Notes under the pieces: generated by a model
The model's input: only the letters and a program-made list of their open reading frames with translations
Told to the model about the DNA's origin: nothing
Database searches by the model: none
Made by a program: the position numbers and the translations under genes
From: Cytophagales bacterium
GTDB lineage: Bacteria > Bacteroidota > Bacteroidia > Cytophagales > Thermoflexibacteraceae
DNA length: 64,000 nucleotides
Assembly: GCA_013299115.1 (NCBI GenBank)
Contig: JAAFKA010000022.1
Span: forward strand, 1-64,000
Direction of reading: 5' to 3'
Shown here: positions 42,407 through 52,295 of the stretch, piece by piece
Position numbering within the stretch: the stretch's first letter is position 1
Layout: each line of letters begins with the position of its first letter

Positions 42407-45400
42407 ATGCTAACTTTATTCATCAACAGACCTGTTTTTGCTATTGTCTTATCTCTGGTCATTATTTTTACAGGGGTGTTGGCAATCAATAGCTTGCCCA
42501 TTTCGCAGTTCCCCGAAATATCGCCACCAATGGTTATTGTTCGGGCATCTTATCCTGGGGCAAGTGCAGTGGTTTTGACAGAGTCGGTGCTAATTCCCTT
42601 AGAACAGGCTATCAATGGCGTGCAGGGCGTAAAATATATGACCTCCGCAGCCACCAGTGCAGGCGAGGCAAACATACAAATTGTGTTTCACTTAGGCACA
42701 AATCCCGACCAAGCCGTGGTAAACGTAAACACCAGAATTGCCCAAGTGCTAAACAGATTACCTGTTTTGGTGCAACGAGAGGGGATTATTGTGAATAGAG
42801 TAGTGCCAAATATGCTGATGTATGTCAATTTGTATAGCAAAGACAGCAAGGCAGATATGAAATTTCTGTTCAACTTTGCAGGGGTGAATATGTTGCCCGA
42901 ACTGCAAAGGATTACAGGCATTGGGCAGGCTACTATTTTGGGTAGTCGCCAATATGCGATGCGGATTTGGCTAAAACCCGACAGAATGAGGGCATACAAT
43001 GTTTCTACCGAAGACGTAATGAAAGCCTTGTCCACCCAAAGTGTGATTGGTTCGCCAGGTCGTATTGGCAGGGGTGATGGCAAAACTTCGCAATCTTTGG
43101 AATATGTTTTGACTTATGAAGGTCGTTACAATGACGTAAAGCAATATGAAAAAGTGATTATCAAGGCAAATTCCGAAGGCGAAATTTTGTATTTACGAGA
43201 TATTGCCAATGTGGAATTGGGCAGCGAATATTACGATATTTATTCTAACCTTAATGAATATCCATCGGCAGCTATTATGTTGAAACAGACTTATGGCAGC
43301 AATGCAAGTGATGTGATTAAGGCTGTAAAAGCAAAATTAGACGAGGTAAAGGCAAGTTCTTTTCCGCCCGGTATGGATTATGAAATTAGCTATGACGTTT
43401 CCAACTTCCTCGATGCCTCAACTGAAAATGTCATTCACACCTTGCGAGATGCCTTTTTCTTGGTTGCTTTGGTTGTGTTCCTGTTTTTGGGAGATTGGAG
43501 GTCGACTTTAATTCCTATTTTGGCTGTGCCTATTTCCTTAGTTGGTGCTTTTGCTTTTATGCAAATGTTTGGGCTTACGATAAATATGATTACGCTGTTT
43601 GCTTTGGTGTTGGCTATCGGGATTGTGGTCGATGATGCTATTGTGGTAGTGGAGGCTGTTCACGCCAAAATGGAAGAAGAACCGCAGCTGTCGCCTTACA
43701 ATGCAGTGAAAAAAGTGCTTAACGAAATTAGCGGGGCTGTGATTGCCATTACCTTGCTGATGACTGCGGTGTTTATTCCTGTGGCTTTTATGACGGGTCC
43801 TGTGGGTATATTTTTTAGGCAATTTTCTATTACCATGACCTCCTCCATTATCATTTCGGGGTTCATTGCCCTTACGCTTACGCCTGTGTTGTGTGCCATG
43901 ATTTTGCGAAATCACCACCACGGTGAACACAAACGGACTATGGTTGAGAGGTTTATTGGTGGTTTCAATAGATTGTTTGAAAAATTGACTAATGTATATG
44001 TAAAACTGTTGCAACTGATTGTAAAACGCAGATTGGTTACGTTTTTGTTTTTGGTAACTTTTGGTGTAGGTATTTTCTTTATCACCAAATCTTTGCCTTC
44101 GGGCTTTATTCCCAGCGAAGACCAAGGTATGATTTACGCCATTATTCAAACGCCGCCAGGTTCTACGTTAGAAAGAACCAATGACATCACTCGCAAATTG
44201 CAAAAACTTTCCGAAAAAGTGGAGGGTATTCAGTCCATTTCTGCCTTAGCGGGCTATGAAGTTTTGACCGAAGGCAGAGGGTCAAATGCAGGAACTTGCT
44301 TGATTAACCTCAAACCTTGGTCTGAACGTAAACAGTCTGTAACCGAAATTATCCACGAATTGGAAAAATTAGCCCACGAAAATATTGCGGGTGCAGTGAT
44401 TGAGTTTTTTGACCCACCAGCAGTGCCTGGTTATGGGGCAGCAGGTGGTTTCTCTTTGCAACTTTTGGACAAAACCAATACAGGAGATTACAATGAATTG
44501 GACAGAGTAAGCACCGAATTTATGACACAACTGCACAAACGCAAAGAATTGACAGGTTTGTTTAGTTTTTACAGTGCCAATTATCCGCAATATGAATTGC
44601 AGATAGACAACCAATTAGCTATGCAAAAAGGTGTATCTATTGACAATGCCATGAGTACCTTGTCCATTTTCATTGGTAGTACTTATGAATTAGGGTTTAT
44701 CAAATTTCAACGATTTTTCAAGGTTTTTGTGCAAGCCTCACCCGAATACCGAAAATTGCCCGAAGACCTGCTAAATATGTGGGTGAAAAACGACAAAGGA
44801 GAAATGGTGCCTTTCTCTGCCTTTATGAAAATTAAAAAATCGCAAGGGGCAAACGAAATTAACCGTTATAATATGTACACAACCTCGTCAATTCGCGGAA
44901 GTTCTGCCAAAGGTTACAGCAGTGGCGAGGCAATCAAGGCAGTGCAAGAAACTGCCAAAACCCTGCCCAAAGGCTTTGACATAGACTGGGCGGGGCTTTC
45001 CTTAGACGAAGTGGCAAGAGGAAACGAGGCTTTGTATATCTTTTTAATTGTATTGGCATTTGTTTATTTGGTTTTGGCAGCACAATACGAAAGTTTTATT
45101 ATTCCTTTGGCTGTTATTTTCTCCTTACCTGCGGGTATTTTTGGCTCTTTTGCCCTCCTCAAAATGATGGGCTTGGCAAACGACATTTACGCACAAGTAG
45201 GCTTGGTGATGTTAGTAGGTTTGCTGGGCAAAAATGCGGTGTTGATAGTAGAGTTTGCAGTCCAGAAACAACAGCAAGGAGCAACCGTATTTGAGGCTGC
45301 GGTGGAGGGTGCAAAAGTCCGTTTCCGCCCCATCTTGATGACTTCCTTTGCTTTTATGGCAGGACTTATTCCGTTGGTATTGGCTACGGGACCTGGTGCT

Positions 45401-45577
45401 ATTGGCAACCGTACCATCGGTGCATCTTCGCTGGGTGGTATGCTTTTCGGTACTGTTTTCGGCGTGATTATCGTACCTGGATTGTATTATATTTTTGGGA
45501 AAATAGCCGAAGGAAAAGAGTTGATAAAACACGAAGATGAAACACCGCTAACAGAAAACGAACATCATCACCATTAA
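42407..45577 (+). CDS. RND-family inner-membrane efflux pump (AcrB/MexB type)
   Basis: The 1056-residue hydrophobic protein has the duplicated six-helix halves of the hydrophobe-amphiphile RND transporters: first helix FINRPVFAIVLSLVIIFTGV, the periplasmic porter motifs (SYPGASAVVLTESV), the transmembrane proton relay LVLAIGIVVDDAIVVVEAVH with two Asp residues in helix 4, and in the second half YLVLAAQYESFIIPLAVI, GLLGKNAVLIVEFA and GVIIVPGLYY. The C-terminal His cluster is native. It exports drugs or metabolites with proton antiport. Confidence 0.96.
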   Translation: MLTLFINRPVFAIVLSLVIIFTGVLAINSLPISQFPEISPPMVIVRASYPGASAVVLTESVLIPLEQAINGVQGVKYMTSAATSAGEANIQIVFHLGTNPDQAVVNVNTRIAQVLNRLPVLVQREGIIVNRVVPNMLMYVNLYSKDSKADMKFLFNFAGVNMLPELQRITGIGQATILGSRQYAMRIWLKPDRMRAYNVSTEDVMKALSTQSVIGSPGRIGRGDGKTSQSLEYVLTYEGRYNDVKQYEKVIIKANSEGEILYLRDIANVELGSEYYDIYSNLNEYPSAAIMLKQTYGSNASDVIKAVKAKLDEVKASSFPPGMDYEISYDVSNFLDASTENVIHTLRDAFFLVALVVFLFLGDWRSTLIPILAVPISLVGAFAFMQMFGLTINMITLFALVLAIGIVVDDAIVVVEAVHAKMEEEPQLSPYNAVKKVLNEISGAVIAITLLMTAVFIPVAFMTGPVGIFFRQFSITMTSSIIISGFIALTLTPVLCAMILRNHHHGEHKRTMVERFIGGFNRLFEKLTNVYVKLLQLIVKRRLVTFLFLVTFGVGIFFITKSLPSGFIPSEDQGMIYAIIQTPPGSTLERTNDITRKLQKLSEKVEGIQSISALAGYEVLTEGRGSNAGTCLINLKPWSERKQSVTEIIHELEKLAHENIAGAVIEFFDPPAVPGYGAAGGFSLQLLDKTNTGDYNELDRVSTEFMTQLHKRKELTGLFSFYSANYPQYELQIDNQLAMQKGVSIDNAMSTLSIFIGSTYELGFIKFQRFFKVFVQASPEYRKLPEDLLNMWVKNDKGEMVPFSAFMKIKKSQGANEINRYNMYTTSSIRGSSAKGYSSGEAIKAVQETAKTLPKGFDIDWAGLSLDEVARGNEALYIFLIVLAFVYLVLAAQYESFIIPLAVIFSLPAGIFGSFALLKMMGLANDIYAQVGLVMLVGLLGKNAVLIVEFAVQKQQQGATVFEAAVEGAKVRFRPILMTSFAFMAGLIPLVLATGPGAIGNRTIGASSLGGMLFGTVFGVIIVPGLYYIFGKIAEGKELIKHEDETPLTENEHHHH

Positions 45578-45585
45578 TAATTTTA

Positions 45586-45674
45586 GCACACAGATAACAC
45601 AGATTGAACGGATAAAACACTGATTTTAAAAATTTTATCCGTAAAAATCTGCTAAATCTGCGTTATCTGTGTGC
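45586..45674. repeat. Dispersed palindrome (gcacgcagataacactg class), copy 5
   Basis: gcacacagataacacagatt and the closing tctgcgttatctgtgtgc are the arms, placed between the pump and the outer-membrane factor genes. Confidence 0.88.
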
Positions 45675-45688
45675 CAAAAATTTACAAA

Positions 45689-45719
45689 TTGTCTGACACT
45701 TTTAAAGTGTCAGACAAAT
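45689..45719. repeat. Short perfect palindrome (tctgacac class), before the TolC-like gene
   Basis: ttgtctgacacttt and aaagtgtcagacaa face each other around three bases, 24 bp before the ATG. Relatives occur at 56431-56459 and 57702-57730. Confidence 0.75.
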
Positions 45720-45742
45720 ACAATTACTAACAAAAAAATGAT

Positions 45743-47182
45743 ATGAAACTCAAAAAAACCTTCTATAAAATCATTGGCATTTTTGCCCTTGTTTCAGCTT
45801 TTATGTCCTGTTCCATTCCTGCCTTAATCACGAGAAAGGAAAACACCAAAACGCCGAACAGCTACCAAATTGCTGCCGACTCTGCCAAAAACATAGCCAA
45901 AATAAAGTGGAGAGAATATTTTACAGACCACAATCTGGTTGCTTTGATAGACACTGCACTCAAAAATAACCAAGAGTTGAATATTGTTTTGCAAGAAATA
46001 ATGATAGCCAACAACGAAGTGCGGGCAAGAAAAGGGGACTATTTGCCTTTTGTGGATATAGGCGTGGGCTATGGCGTAAACAGGCAAGGGAGATACACCG
46101 CAGGCGGGGCTGCTGACGAAAACGTACCTATCATAGAGGGACAAAAAAATCCTGCCCCTTTGCAAAACTACAACTTAGGCTTGTATGCAACGTGGGAGGT
46201 GGATATTTGGAAAAAACTTCGCAATGCCAAAAAATCTGCCTATTTGAAATATTTGTCCAGCGTGGAAGGTAGAAATTTTATGGTTACAAATTTGGTAGCC
46301 GAAATTGCCAATAGCTACTATGAATTGGTAGCCTTAGACAATGAATTGGGCGTATTGAACCAAAACATAGAAATTCAGAGCAATGCCTTGCGGACAGTGA
46401 AACTGCAAAAAGAATCTGCCAAAGTTACCGAATTGGCTGTTCGTAGATTTGAGGCACAGGTGCTGCACATCAGAAGCCTTGCTTTCAAAATATCGCAAAA
46501 AATCATAGAAACCGAAAACAGAATTAACTTTTTGTTGGGTAGATATGCCCAGCCCATTCCGCGTGATTCGCAAAGTTTCAACACTTTTGTTCCTCCGACT
46601 ATTCTTGACGGTATTCCAGCCCAATTATTGGCAAACAGACCCGACATTAAACAAGCCGAATTGGAGTTGGCAGCCACCAAACTCAATGTGCAGATAGCAA
46701 GGGCAAATTTTTATCCTTCCTTGCGATTGACCGCAGGCTTAGGTTTAGAGGCTTTTCAGGCAGATTATTTGATAAAAGCCCCCGAATCCATTTTGTATGG
46801 CATAGCAGGAGGGTTGGCAAGTCCGTTTGTGAACAGAAATGCTATCAAAGCCATGTATCTTAACGCCAATTCCAAACAAATACAGGCAGTTTACAACTAT
46901 GAAAGGCGGATTTTAAATGCTTATTTTGAGGTGTTGAACCAACTCAACAACAGCAAAAACCTGAAAAGTAGCTACGATTTGCAAGCAAAGCAGGTGGAAG
47001 AACTCAACAGGTCTGTCAATATCTCCAATGATTTGTTTTTGGCTGCTCGTGCAGATTATATGGAGGTGCTGCTCACGCAAAGAGATGCCTTAGACTCCAA
47101 ATTTGACCTCATAGAAACCAAAGCCCAGCAGTTGCACGTCTTTGTGAATGTGTATCGGGCATTGGGCGGTGGGTGGAATTAA
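45743..47182 (+). CDS. Outer-membrane efflux channel (TolC/OprM type, lipoprotein)
   Basis: The 479-residue protein with lipobox SAFMSC (Cys23) has the two repeats of outer-membrane factor domains (IPAQLLANRPDIKQAELELA and LTLVLTQ-type helices, e.g. YMEVLLTQRDALDSKFDL). It completes the tripartite pump with the two genes upstream. The C-terminus overlaps the stop of the convergent peroxidase gene by 4 bp. Confidence 0.93.
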   Translation: MKLKKTFYKIIGIFALVSAFMSCSIPALITRKENTKTPNSYQIAADSAKNIAKIKWREYFTDHNLVALIDTALKNNQELNIVLQEIMIANNEVRARKGDYLPFVDIGVGYGVNRQGRYTAGGAADENVPIIEGQKNPAPLQNYNLGLYATWEVDIWKKLRNAKKSAYLKYLSSVEGRNFMVTNLVAEIANSYYELVALDNELGVLNQNIEIQSNALRTVKLQKESAKVTELAVRRFEAQVLHIRSLAFKISQKIIETENRINFLLGRYAQPIPRDSQSFNTFVPPTILDGIPAQLLANRPDIKQAELELAATKLNVQIARANFYPSLRLTAGLGLEAFQADYLIKAPESILYGIAGGLASPFVNRNAIKAMYLNANSKQIQAVYNYERRILNAYFEVLNQLNNSKNLKSSYDLQAKQVEELNRSVNISNDLFLAARADYMEVLLTQRDALDSKFDLIETKAQQLHVFVNVYRALGGGWN

Positions 47183-48225
47183 GGTGTAAGGCTATTTAAG
47201 GTCTTTAAAAATTCAATAATTGCTTTTTTTTCATGTATTGTCAAAGCTATACCCAGCTGCCCATTTCGTTTTTTTAAGAATGGAGATAAAGTTTTTGACA
47301 ATTTCACACCTTCTTGGTAGTGTTGCAAAACCTCTTCGATAGACTGAAAACGACCGTCATGCATATAAGGTGGGGTTTTCAATACATTTCTCAAGGTAGG
47401 GGTGCGAAACTTGCCGTAATCTTGCAGTTGATTGGTAACTCTCCCACGACCTTGATAAATGCCTTCGTATATGGTAAGTTGGTTTATAGAGTCCGTATTT
47501 AAGCCGTTGTTATGAAAACTGTGGTCTGTAAACAAGACCGAAGCATGGCAGGGCGTACATTTGGTTTGCACAATCTCCAACCCTTGCAAAGCTAAAGTAG
47601 GCAAAGAATTTCTGGTAGAATCTTGTAAATAAAGGTCGTAAGCTGTTTCGGTAGCAAATAAAGTTCGTTGAAATTGAGCTAAGGCACGCAAAATATTTTG
47701 GGAGTTGATAACAGGTTGCTGGGGAAAAGCAGTCTGAAACAAAGGCAAATAGGCTGGGTCATCAGCCAATTCTTGGGGCAATTCTTTCAGATTTTGATTC
47801 ATTTCATCTACGTTTGTTAGTGGAGCAACCGATAAAGATTCTAAGTTAGTTGCCCCTCCATCCCAAAATAAATTGGTTGCCCACGCCACATAAAACAAGG
47901 AAGGTGTATGTCTAAACAACGTTTTGCCTGAATGACCAGCAGCAGTAAGAGCCAAGCCATCAGTAAAAGCACGCTGGGGTTGGTGGCAGGAGGCACAAGC
48001 TAATTGGTTATTTCCTGATAGTTTAGTATCGAAAAACAACTTTTTTCCTAATACAATACCTTCCACTGTAGTTGGATTGGCTGAGTTGACAGGCAAAGGC
48101 GGAAAATGAGAGGGTAGGGTAGGGGGGGAGTAGGGGGTGGGAGAGTATTGGCAACTACCCAAATACAAGGCAAAAAGAATGTAAGAAGAAGATTTGGAGA
48201 TTTGCATTTGTTTTTGTTTGGTCAT
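47179..48225 (-). CDS. Di-haem cytochrome c peroxidase (MauG/CcpA type) lipoprotein
   Basis: The 348-residue protein has a lipobox-like start (LYLGSCQ), the first haem motif CASCH in LACASCHQPQRAFTDG and a second, CTPCH, in QTKCTPCHASVLFTD. Downstream are FRTPTLRNVLKTPPYMHDG and EEVLQHY, all characteristic of bacterial cytochrome c peroxidases. It reduces hydrogen peroxide in the periplasm or oxidises a partner protein. The gene is convergent with the efflux operon. Confidence 0.92.
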   Translation of the reverse strand: MTKQKQMQISKSSSYILFALYLGSCQYSPTPYSPPTLPSHFPPLPVNSANPTTVEGIVLGKKLFFDTKLSGNNQLACASCHQPQRAFTDGLALTAAGHSGKTLFRHTPSLFYVAWATNLFWDGGATNLESLSVAPLTNVDEMNQNLKELPQELADDPAYLPLFQTAFPQQPVINSQNILRALAQFQRTLFATETAYDLYLQDSTRNSLPTLALQGLEIVQTKCTPCHASVLFTDHSFHNNGLNTDSINQLTIYEGIYQGRGRVTNQLQDYGKFRTPTLRNVLKTPPYMHDGRFQSIEEVLQHYQEGVKLSKTLSPFLKKRNGQLGIALTIHEKKAIIEFLKTLNSLTP

Positions 48226-48495
48226 TTTCTTATTTTTTTAGCTTTTACTCTTTAAACAAAGCTGTCTTACAAAAGTACATAAAGAATCGGAGGCTTTGGC
48301 ATAATAATGTAGTTTATGGTTTAATTTTTGCAAGGTAATTTTGGCAAAGAAATTTGCAAATAGTGAAAAAATAATTAGCCAAATACTTTTTTTTAAAAAA
48401 AAAATTCTATCTTAACGGCACGAAAGCAAGGAAGTATCAAAAACTTTCTTAGCTTTGCAACTCAAAATGATTTTAAAATATCTTTTTTCATCACG
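48226..48495. other. Gap between peroxidase and SiaB-like genes
   Basis: AT-rich divergent-promoter region of 270 bp. Only the promoter element at 48450 is clear. Confidence 0.5.
48450..48457 (+). promoter_or_regulatory. -7 element (TAGCTTTG) of the SiaB-like gene
   Basis: TAGCTTTG fits TAnnTTTG exactly, 38 bp before the ATG. No convincing TTTG lies 19-21 bp further upstream, so the -33 contact may be weak. Confidence 0.5.
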
Positions 48496-49056
48496 ATGAA
48501 GTACATCTATGATTTGCACAAGACCATGCTACGGCAGAGCTTAATATTGGTTTACGAAGGTGAATTTAACCAAGAAGTAACCAAATCTGTCCTTGCTATG
48601 GTTGAGCGGAATATGGATTCCTTTGGAGAGGAAGCTTCCATTAAACGCAAAGTTTTCAACGTGATGGTGGAGTGTCTTCAAAACATCTGCAAACACGCCG
48701 AAAGTTTTGATGTAGAAACCTACGGAAAAAATAATGCTATTTTTCTTATTGGTAAACACGAAGACGAATACATTATCACTTCTGGCAATGCAGTGCCTAA
48801 TGACAAAGTACCCAGTATTTCAAAAAAATTGGAAAACATCAACGCCTTAGATAAAGAAGGGTTAAAAGAACTCTACAAAAGCATTATTAAAGGTAGTCCG
48901 GGCTTATCAGAAAAAGGCGGTGCAGGCTTAGGTTTTGTGGATATGGCACGAAAGTCAGGACAAAAACTCCGTTTCGACTTCGAACCCATAGACGAACACC
49001 TCACTTTCTTTTCTTTGAAAAGCACAATCTCCCGTACTGCAAAAGGCGGAGATTAA
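48496..49056 (+). CDS. SiaB-family protein kinase (DUF6272)
   Basis: The 186-residue protein has the GHKL-like architecture of SiaB: VFNVMVECLQNICKHAESFD in the N-box position and KGGAGLGFVDMARKSG as a glycine-rich ATP lid. In Pseudomonas, SiaB phosphorylates the small protein SiaC and so controls aggregation and a diguanylate cyclase. The SiaC-like gene lies 143 bp downstream on the same strand, which supports the pairing. Confidence 0.85.
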   Translation: MKYIYDLHKTMLRQSLILVYEGEFNQEVTKSVLAMVERNMDSFGEEASIKRKVFNVMVECLQNICKHAESFDVETYGKNNAIFLIGKHEDEYIITSGNAVPNDKVPSISKKLENINALDKEGLKELYKSIIKGSPGLSEKGGAGLGFVDMARKSGQKLRFDFEPIDEHLTFFSLKSTISRTAKGGD

Positions 49057-49198
49057 AACGGAATTTGTATCAGGATTTATCCCACAGGACAAGAGGCACA
49101 CACAAAGCACCTCAAAATCCAATGTGATTGTAAATAGAGCTTTGTATTTATTGTAAACACTTAATTTTGCTTGGTCTTTAAATTATACAGTATAGACA

Positions 49199-49561
49199 AT
49201 GGAAATCATCAACAACGGTGGAACTGAGGATACCCCCAAAGTAGTATTAGATAAAGGTAACAGTATTTTTGAAATTTCTGGTCGTTCTTTACCCGAAGAC
49301 GCTGCCGAGTTTTATGAGCCTATTATCAATTGGATTGAGCAATATCAAAAACAGCCTAATCCTGCTACCAATTTCATGTTCAAACTCGAATACTTCAACA
49401 CAGCTTCGTCTAAGTTGATACTCGATGTATTGTCTTCTTTGGAGGCTATTGATGGTATCAAAGTAATATGGTATTATCACGAAGATGACGAGGACATGGA
49501 AGAGGCTGGACAAGAATTTTCTGAATTAGTAGATGTTCCTTTTGAGTTCAAAACCTACTAA
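49199..49561 (+). CDS. SiaC-family regulatory phosphoprotein (DUF1987)
   Basis: The 120-residue protein contains FKLEYFNTASSKLILDVL. The Thr in NTASS corresponds to the residue phosphorylated by SiaB in the known system (inference from the aligned position). It also has PKVVLDKGNSIFEISGRS and DMEEAGQEFSEL, typical of DUF1987. It probably acts as the SiaB substrate that binds a cyclase or another effector. No cyclase gene is adjacent. Confidence 0.88.
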   Translation: MEIINNGGTEDTPKVVLDKGNSIFEISGRSLPEDAAEFYEPIINWIEQYQKQPNPATNFMFKLEYFNTASSKLILDVLSSLEAIDGIKVIWYYHEDDEDMEEAGQEFSELVDVPFEFKTY

Positions 49562-49608
49562 CTCATTGCACTTACCAAAAAAGTAAGGTCAATCCTCTAA
49601 AAATATAC

Positions 49609-49632
49609 AGCCTTGCAGTTAAACTGTAAGGC
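49609..49632 (+). terminator. Hairpin between SiaC-like and AhpD-like genes
   Basis: agccttgcagtt and actgtaaggct form a near-perfect stem, followed by a T-rich stretch, so the two downstream genes probably have their own promoter. Confidence 0.65.
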
Positions 49633-49656
49633 TATTTGTGTTTAAAAAATATTAAA

Positions 49657-49992
49657 ATGAACAAAATAGAAGAATTTAACGAATATAGAGCCAAAATGAA
49701 TGAACAAATTTTAGGCGCTGATAACTTAGTTATCAAAAGATTTTTTAACCTCGATACGCACACCTACTCCGAAGGAAAATTGGATACCCGTACCAAAGAA
49801 ATGATTGGGCTGGCTTGTTCTATGGTCTTGCGGTGTGATGATTGTATCAAATACCACGTGGGCAAGTGCCACGACTTAGGGCTGTCAAAAGAGGAAATTC
49901 GCGAGGTATTTTCTATTGCCTTAGTGATTGGGGGCAGCATAGTCATTCCACACCTCCGCAGGGCTTGGGAGTATTTGGAGGAACATGGATAA
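49657..49992 (+). CDS. AhpD/carboxymuconolactone-decarboxylase-family protein
   Basis: The 111-residue protein from ATG at 49657 has CDDCIKYHVGKCHDLGLSKE, the CxxCxxxH motif of the AhpD-like redox group. Proteins with this motif usually act as disulphide-linked peroxidase partners. A longer frame starting at 49636 adds seven residues without a better start. Confidence 0.85.
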   Translation: MNKIEEFNEYRAKMNEQILGADNLVIKRFFNLDTHTYSEGKLDTRTKEMIGLACSMVLRCDDCIKYHVGKCHDLGLSKEEIREVFSIALVIGGSIVIPHLRRAWEYLEEHG

Positions 49993-50074
49993 TTACATTT
50001 TTTAGCTAATAGAAGTTGTTTTTCACTTTCAACTATCAAATTTTCTATTACCTTCGTTTTCTGCTATTTGTTTC

Positions 50075-51841
50075 ATGAACAAAAAAATTTGCTTACTTCT
50101 ACTCTTGCTGTTCAAAACCTGTTTGCTTTTTGCCCAAAATTTATATCCTCTCACCAATAAAGATTTTAACTATTTAGAAAACTTTGAGGTGTTGCCAGAC
50201 AAAAACTACACTTTTGAGCAAATTCTCAACGATACTTCTCTTGTTTTCAAAAAATATGACGATAGCAAATACAATTTTCAAGCTACAAACTATTATTGGT
50301 TGAGATTTTCGGTCAAAAATACTTCTGTTGATACAGAAAAAGCCTATTTGTTGCCTTCGCCTAACTTCCACAATGTTTTATACAGCTATAACGCAACAAA
50401 AAGGCAATGGACAACGGCAGCTGCAGGACTGGAAATTGACAATGGGCAACGGAGAAACCAGCTGATTCCTTGTCGGTTTGGGGCAAACAAAACAGACACT
50501 TTTTTCCTGAAAATAAAAGTTAGCCCTTTAGCCCAACAACCTCATAAAGTTGGATTTAGTATCAAAGTGGAGAAAGAAAGTTATGCTTTGGAAAGAGAAC
50601 AATTTATGTTGGTTTTGTGGGTGGCAACTTTGCTAACAATGACTACTTTTTTTCTCTATAATTTGTATATCTACTTCATTTTCAAAGACTTAACTTATCT
50701 CTATTATTTGCTAATTGTCTTTGGTGGTATGCTTTACATCACAGCACAGAACTTCTATTTCAATGTTTTGCTGCCTTTGCGGTTGTTCAGTATAGACGTA
50801 AAAGACAATGGAAATATCTATTGGTTTGACATCAATCAAGCAATTTCGTATATAGGTGTCGTTTTGGTCATGATAGGATTTGTTCAGTTTGCCCGAATTT
50901 ATCTACAACTTTCTTGGCATTTTCCGTTTTGGGACAAGGTTTTACGTGGTTTGCTTGCTATTTTTTGTGTGGTCGCATTGGTAAATATAGTGCTAACTTT
51001 AGGTGGCATTTATTACACCAATAACTTCGTTGCTTTGCCAAATAATCTACTCATTATTGGTATGGTTGTTTTGCTGTTTGGGCTGGGTTTTGCCAGTTGG
51101 CGAAGGGGCTACACACCTGCTCGTTATTTTTTGTTGGCAAACTCTGCTCCACTGCTCGCAATACTTTGTTTGGCTACTTACTTTGCGGTTTATAAATTTT
51201 ATGGAAATGGGGCTGTTTTGCTACCTAACTTGGGTATGCTTGCACAAACTCTCACGTTTGCGGTGGCATTGGTGGCTCGTGTCAATGTGTTGAAAGAGGA
51301 GTTGCAGCAAAAAGAAATGGAAGCCCAGCTATTGAGAGGAGCAAATGAACAAATAGTTTCACGCAATCAGTTTATAGAACTTGAAAATGAGTATATTATG
51401 GCTGAAATTTTGCTGGAAAAGAACCAAAAAGAGGAGTTGCAGGCAAAATTGGAGGCAAACCAAAGAGAATTGGCTTCGAATACGCTGTATTTGTACCAAA
51501 AAAATGAGTTGCTTAGTAGCCTACAAAAGCAAATAGAAAATTTATCTCAAAAAAATCTGCCTCAACACAAAGAAGAATTGAAAGAAATTAAGGCAAGTAT
51601 CAAAAATAGTCTGCAATTTGAAACAGATTGGGATAAATTTAAGCTGCATTTTGAGCAAGTTCACCCCGATTTTTTCAAAGACTTGCTGGAAAAACACCCC
51701 AACCTGACTAATAACGAAATTCGGCTCTGTGCTTATTTTCACCTGAATTTGTCGCCCAAAGAAATTGCAACTATGCTCAACATCAATCCCGAAAGTGTGC
51801 ATAGGGCAAAGACAAGGCTGAATAAAAAATTGAATAATTAA
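50075..51841 (+). CDS. 7TM-DISM receptor with coiled coil and LuxR-type HTH
   Basis: The 588-residue protein has a signal sequence, a periplasmic ligand-binding 7TMR-DISMED2 domain (residues about 25-180), seven hydrophobic helices at about 190-395 and a long coiled coil at about 405-505. The C-terminus HPNLTNNEIRLCAYFHLNLS and KEIATMLNINPESVHRAKTR is a LuxR/GerE-type helix-turn-helix. A membrane receptor that ends in its own DNA-binding domain suggests a one-component transmembrane regulator. The ligand is unknown, though DISMED2 domains often bind carbohydrates. Confidence 0.85.
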   Translation: MNKKICLLLLLLFKTCLLFAQNLYPLTNKDFNYLENFEVLPDKNYTFEQILNDTSLVFKKYDDSKYNFQATNYYWLRFSVKNTSVDTEKAYLLPSPNFHNVLYSYNATKRQWTTAAAGLEIDNGQRRNQLIPCRFGANKTDTFFLKIKVSPLAQQPHKVGFSIKVEKESYALEREQFMLVLWVATLLTMTTFFLYNLYIYFIFKDLTYLYYLLIVFGGMLYITAQNFYFNVLLPLRLFSIDVKDNGNIYWFDINQAISYIGVVLVMIGFVQFARIYLQLSWHFPFWDKVLRGLLAIFCVVALVNIVLTLGGIYYTNNFVALPNNLLIIGMVVLLFGLGFASWRRGYTPARYFLLANSAPLLAILCLATYFAVYKFYGNGAVLLPNLGMLAQTLTFAVALVARVNVLKEELQQKEMEAQLLRGANEQIVSRNQFIELENEYIMAEILLEKNQKEELQAKLEANQRELASNTLYLYQKNELLSSLQKQIENLSQKNLPQHKEELKEIKASIKNSLQFETDWDKFKLHFEQVHPDFFKDLLEKHPNLTNNEIRLCAYFHLNLSPKEIATMLNINPESVHRAKTRLNKKLNN

Positions 51842-51878
51842 ATTCTTTCTATACAAACAGGCTGTAAAAGTGTTGCAT

Positions 51879-52295
51879 TTAAGATAGTAATTGTTTAAAC
51901 TCCTCAACGGTTAAAATATTGACTTTTGGAAATTCTATTCCTTTGAGAATTTGAAAATGTTTGTCGTTTGTAACAATATAATCTGCATTGGCAGCAATAG
52001 CACAATCTACAAATTTGTCATCATCGTGGTCGTGCAAGATGAGTTGCCATTTGTAATGTGGCGTTATCAAATGAACAGATGGAAAAAGCAACAGAAAATC
52101 AAGAGAACTATCAGCAGCTAACAAGCCAAACTTTTTTGTTATTTGTTCTTGATATTCTGTTAAAATTTCATTACTTACATACAATTCATATTCTCCTTGT
52201 TGCAACTTTTCATACACCCAAAAATATTTGAAATGCGAAGCAATCGACACCAAAAATACATTGGTATCCAAAACTATTTTGAGTTTATTGTTCAT
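51879..52295 (-). CDS. PIN-domain toxin
   Basis: The 138-residue protein has the acidic PIN residues in KIVLDTNVFLVSIASHF (Asp near 10), the Glu in ILTEYQ and the Asp cluster DHDDDKFVDCAIAANADYIV, followed by TNDKHF. PIN toxins are RNases. It is encoded directly after its probable antitoxin, with an 11-bp overlap. Confidence 0.87.
   Translation of the reverse strand: MNNKLKIVLDTNVFLVSIASHFKYFWVYEKLQQGEYELYVSNEILTEYQEQITKKFGLLAADSSLDFLLLFPSVHLITPHYKWQLILHDHDDDKFVDCAIAANADYIVTNDKHFQILKGIEFPKVNILTVEEFKQLLS

Noticed and set aside
43538-44149. 203-residue open frame antisense to the RND pump gene
   Set aside because: It overlaps the certain pump gene completely, has a composition (many Asn, His, Lys) typical of shadow frames and no motif.
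45555-45577. Run of His codons at the end of the pump gene as a purification tag
   Set aside because: The surrounding sequence is native genomic DNA with a normal repeat following; a natural His-rich tail.
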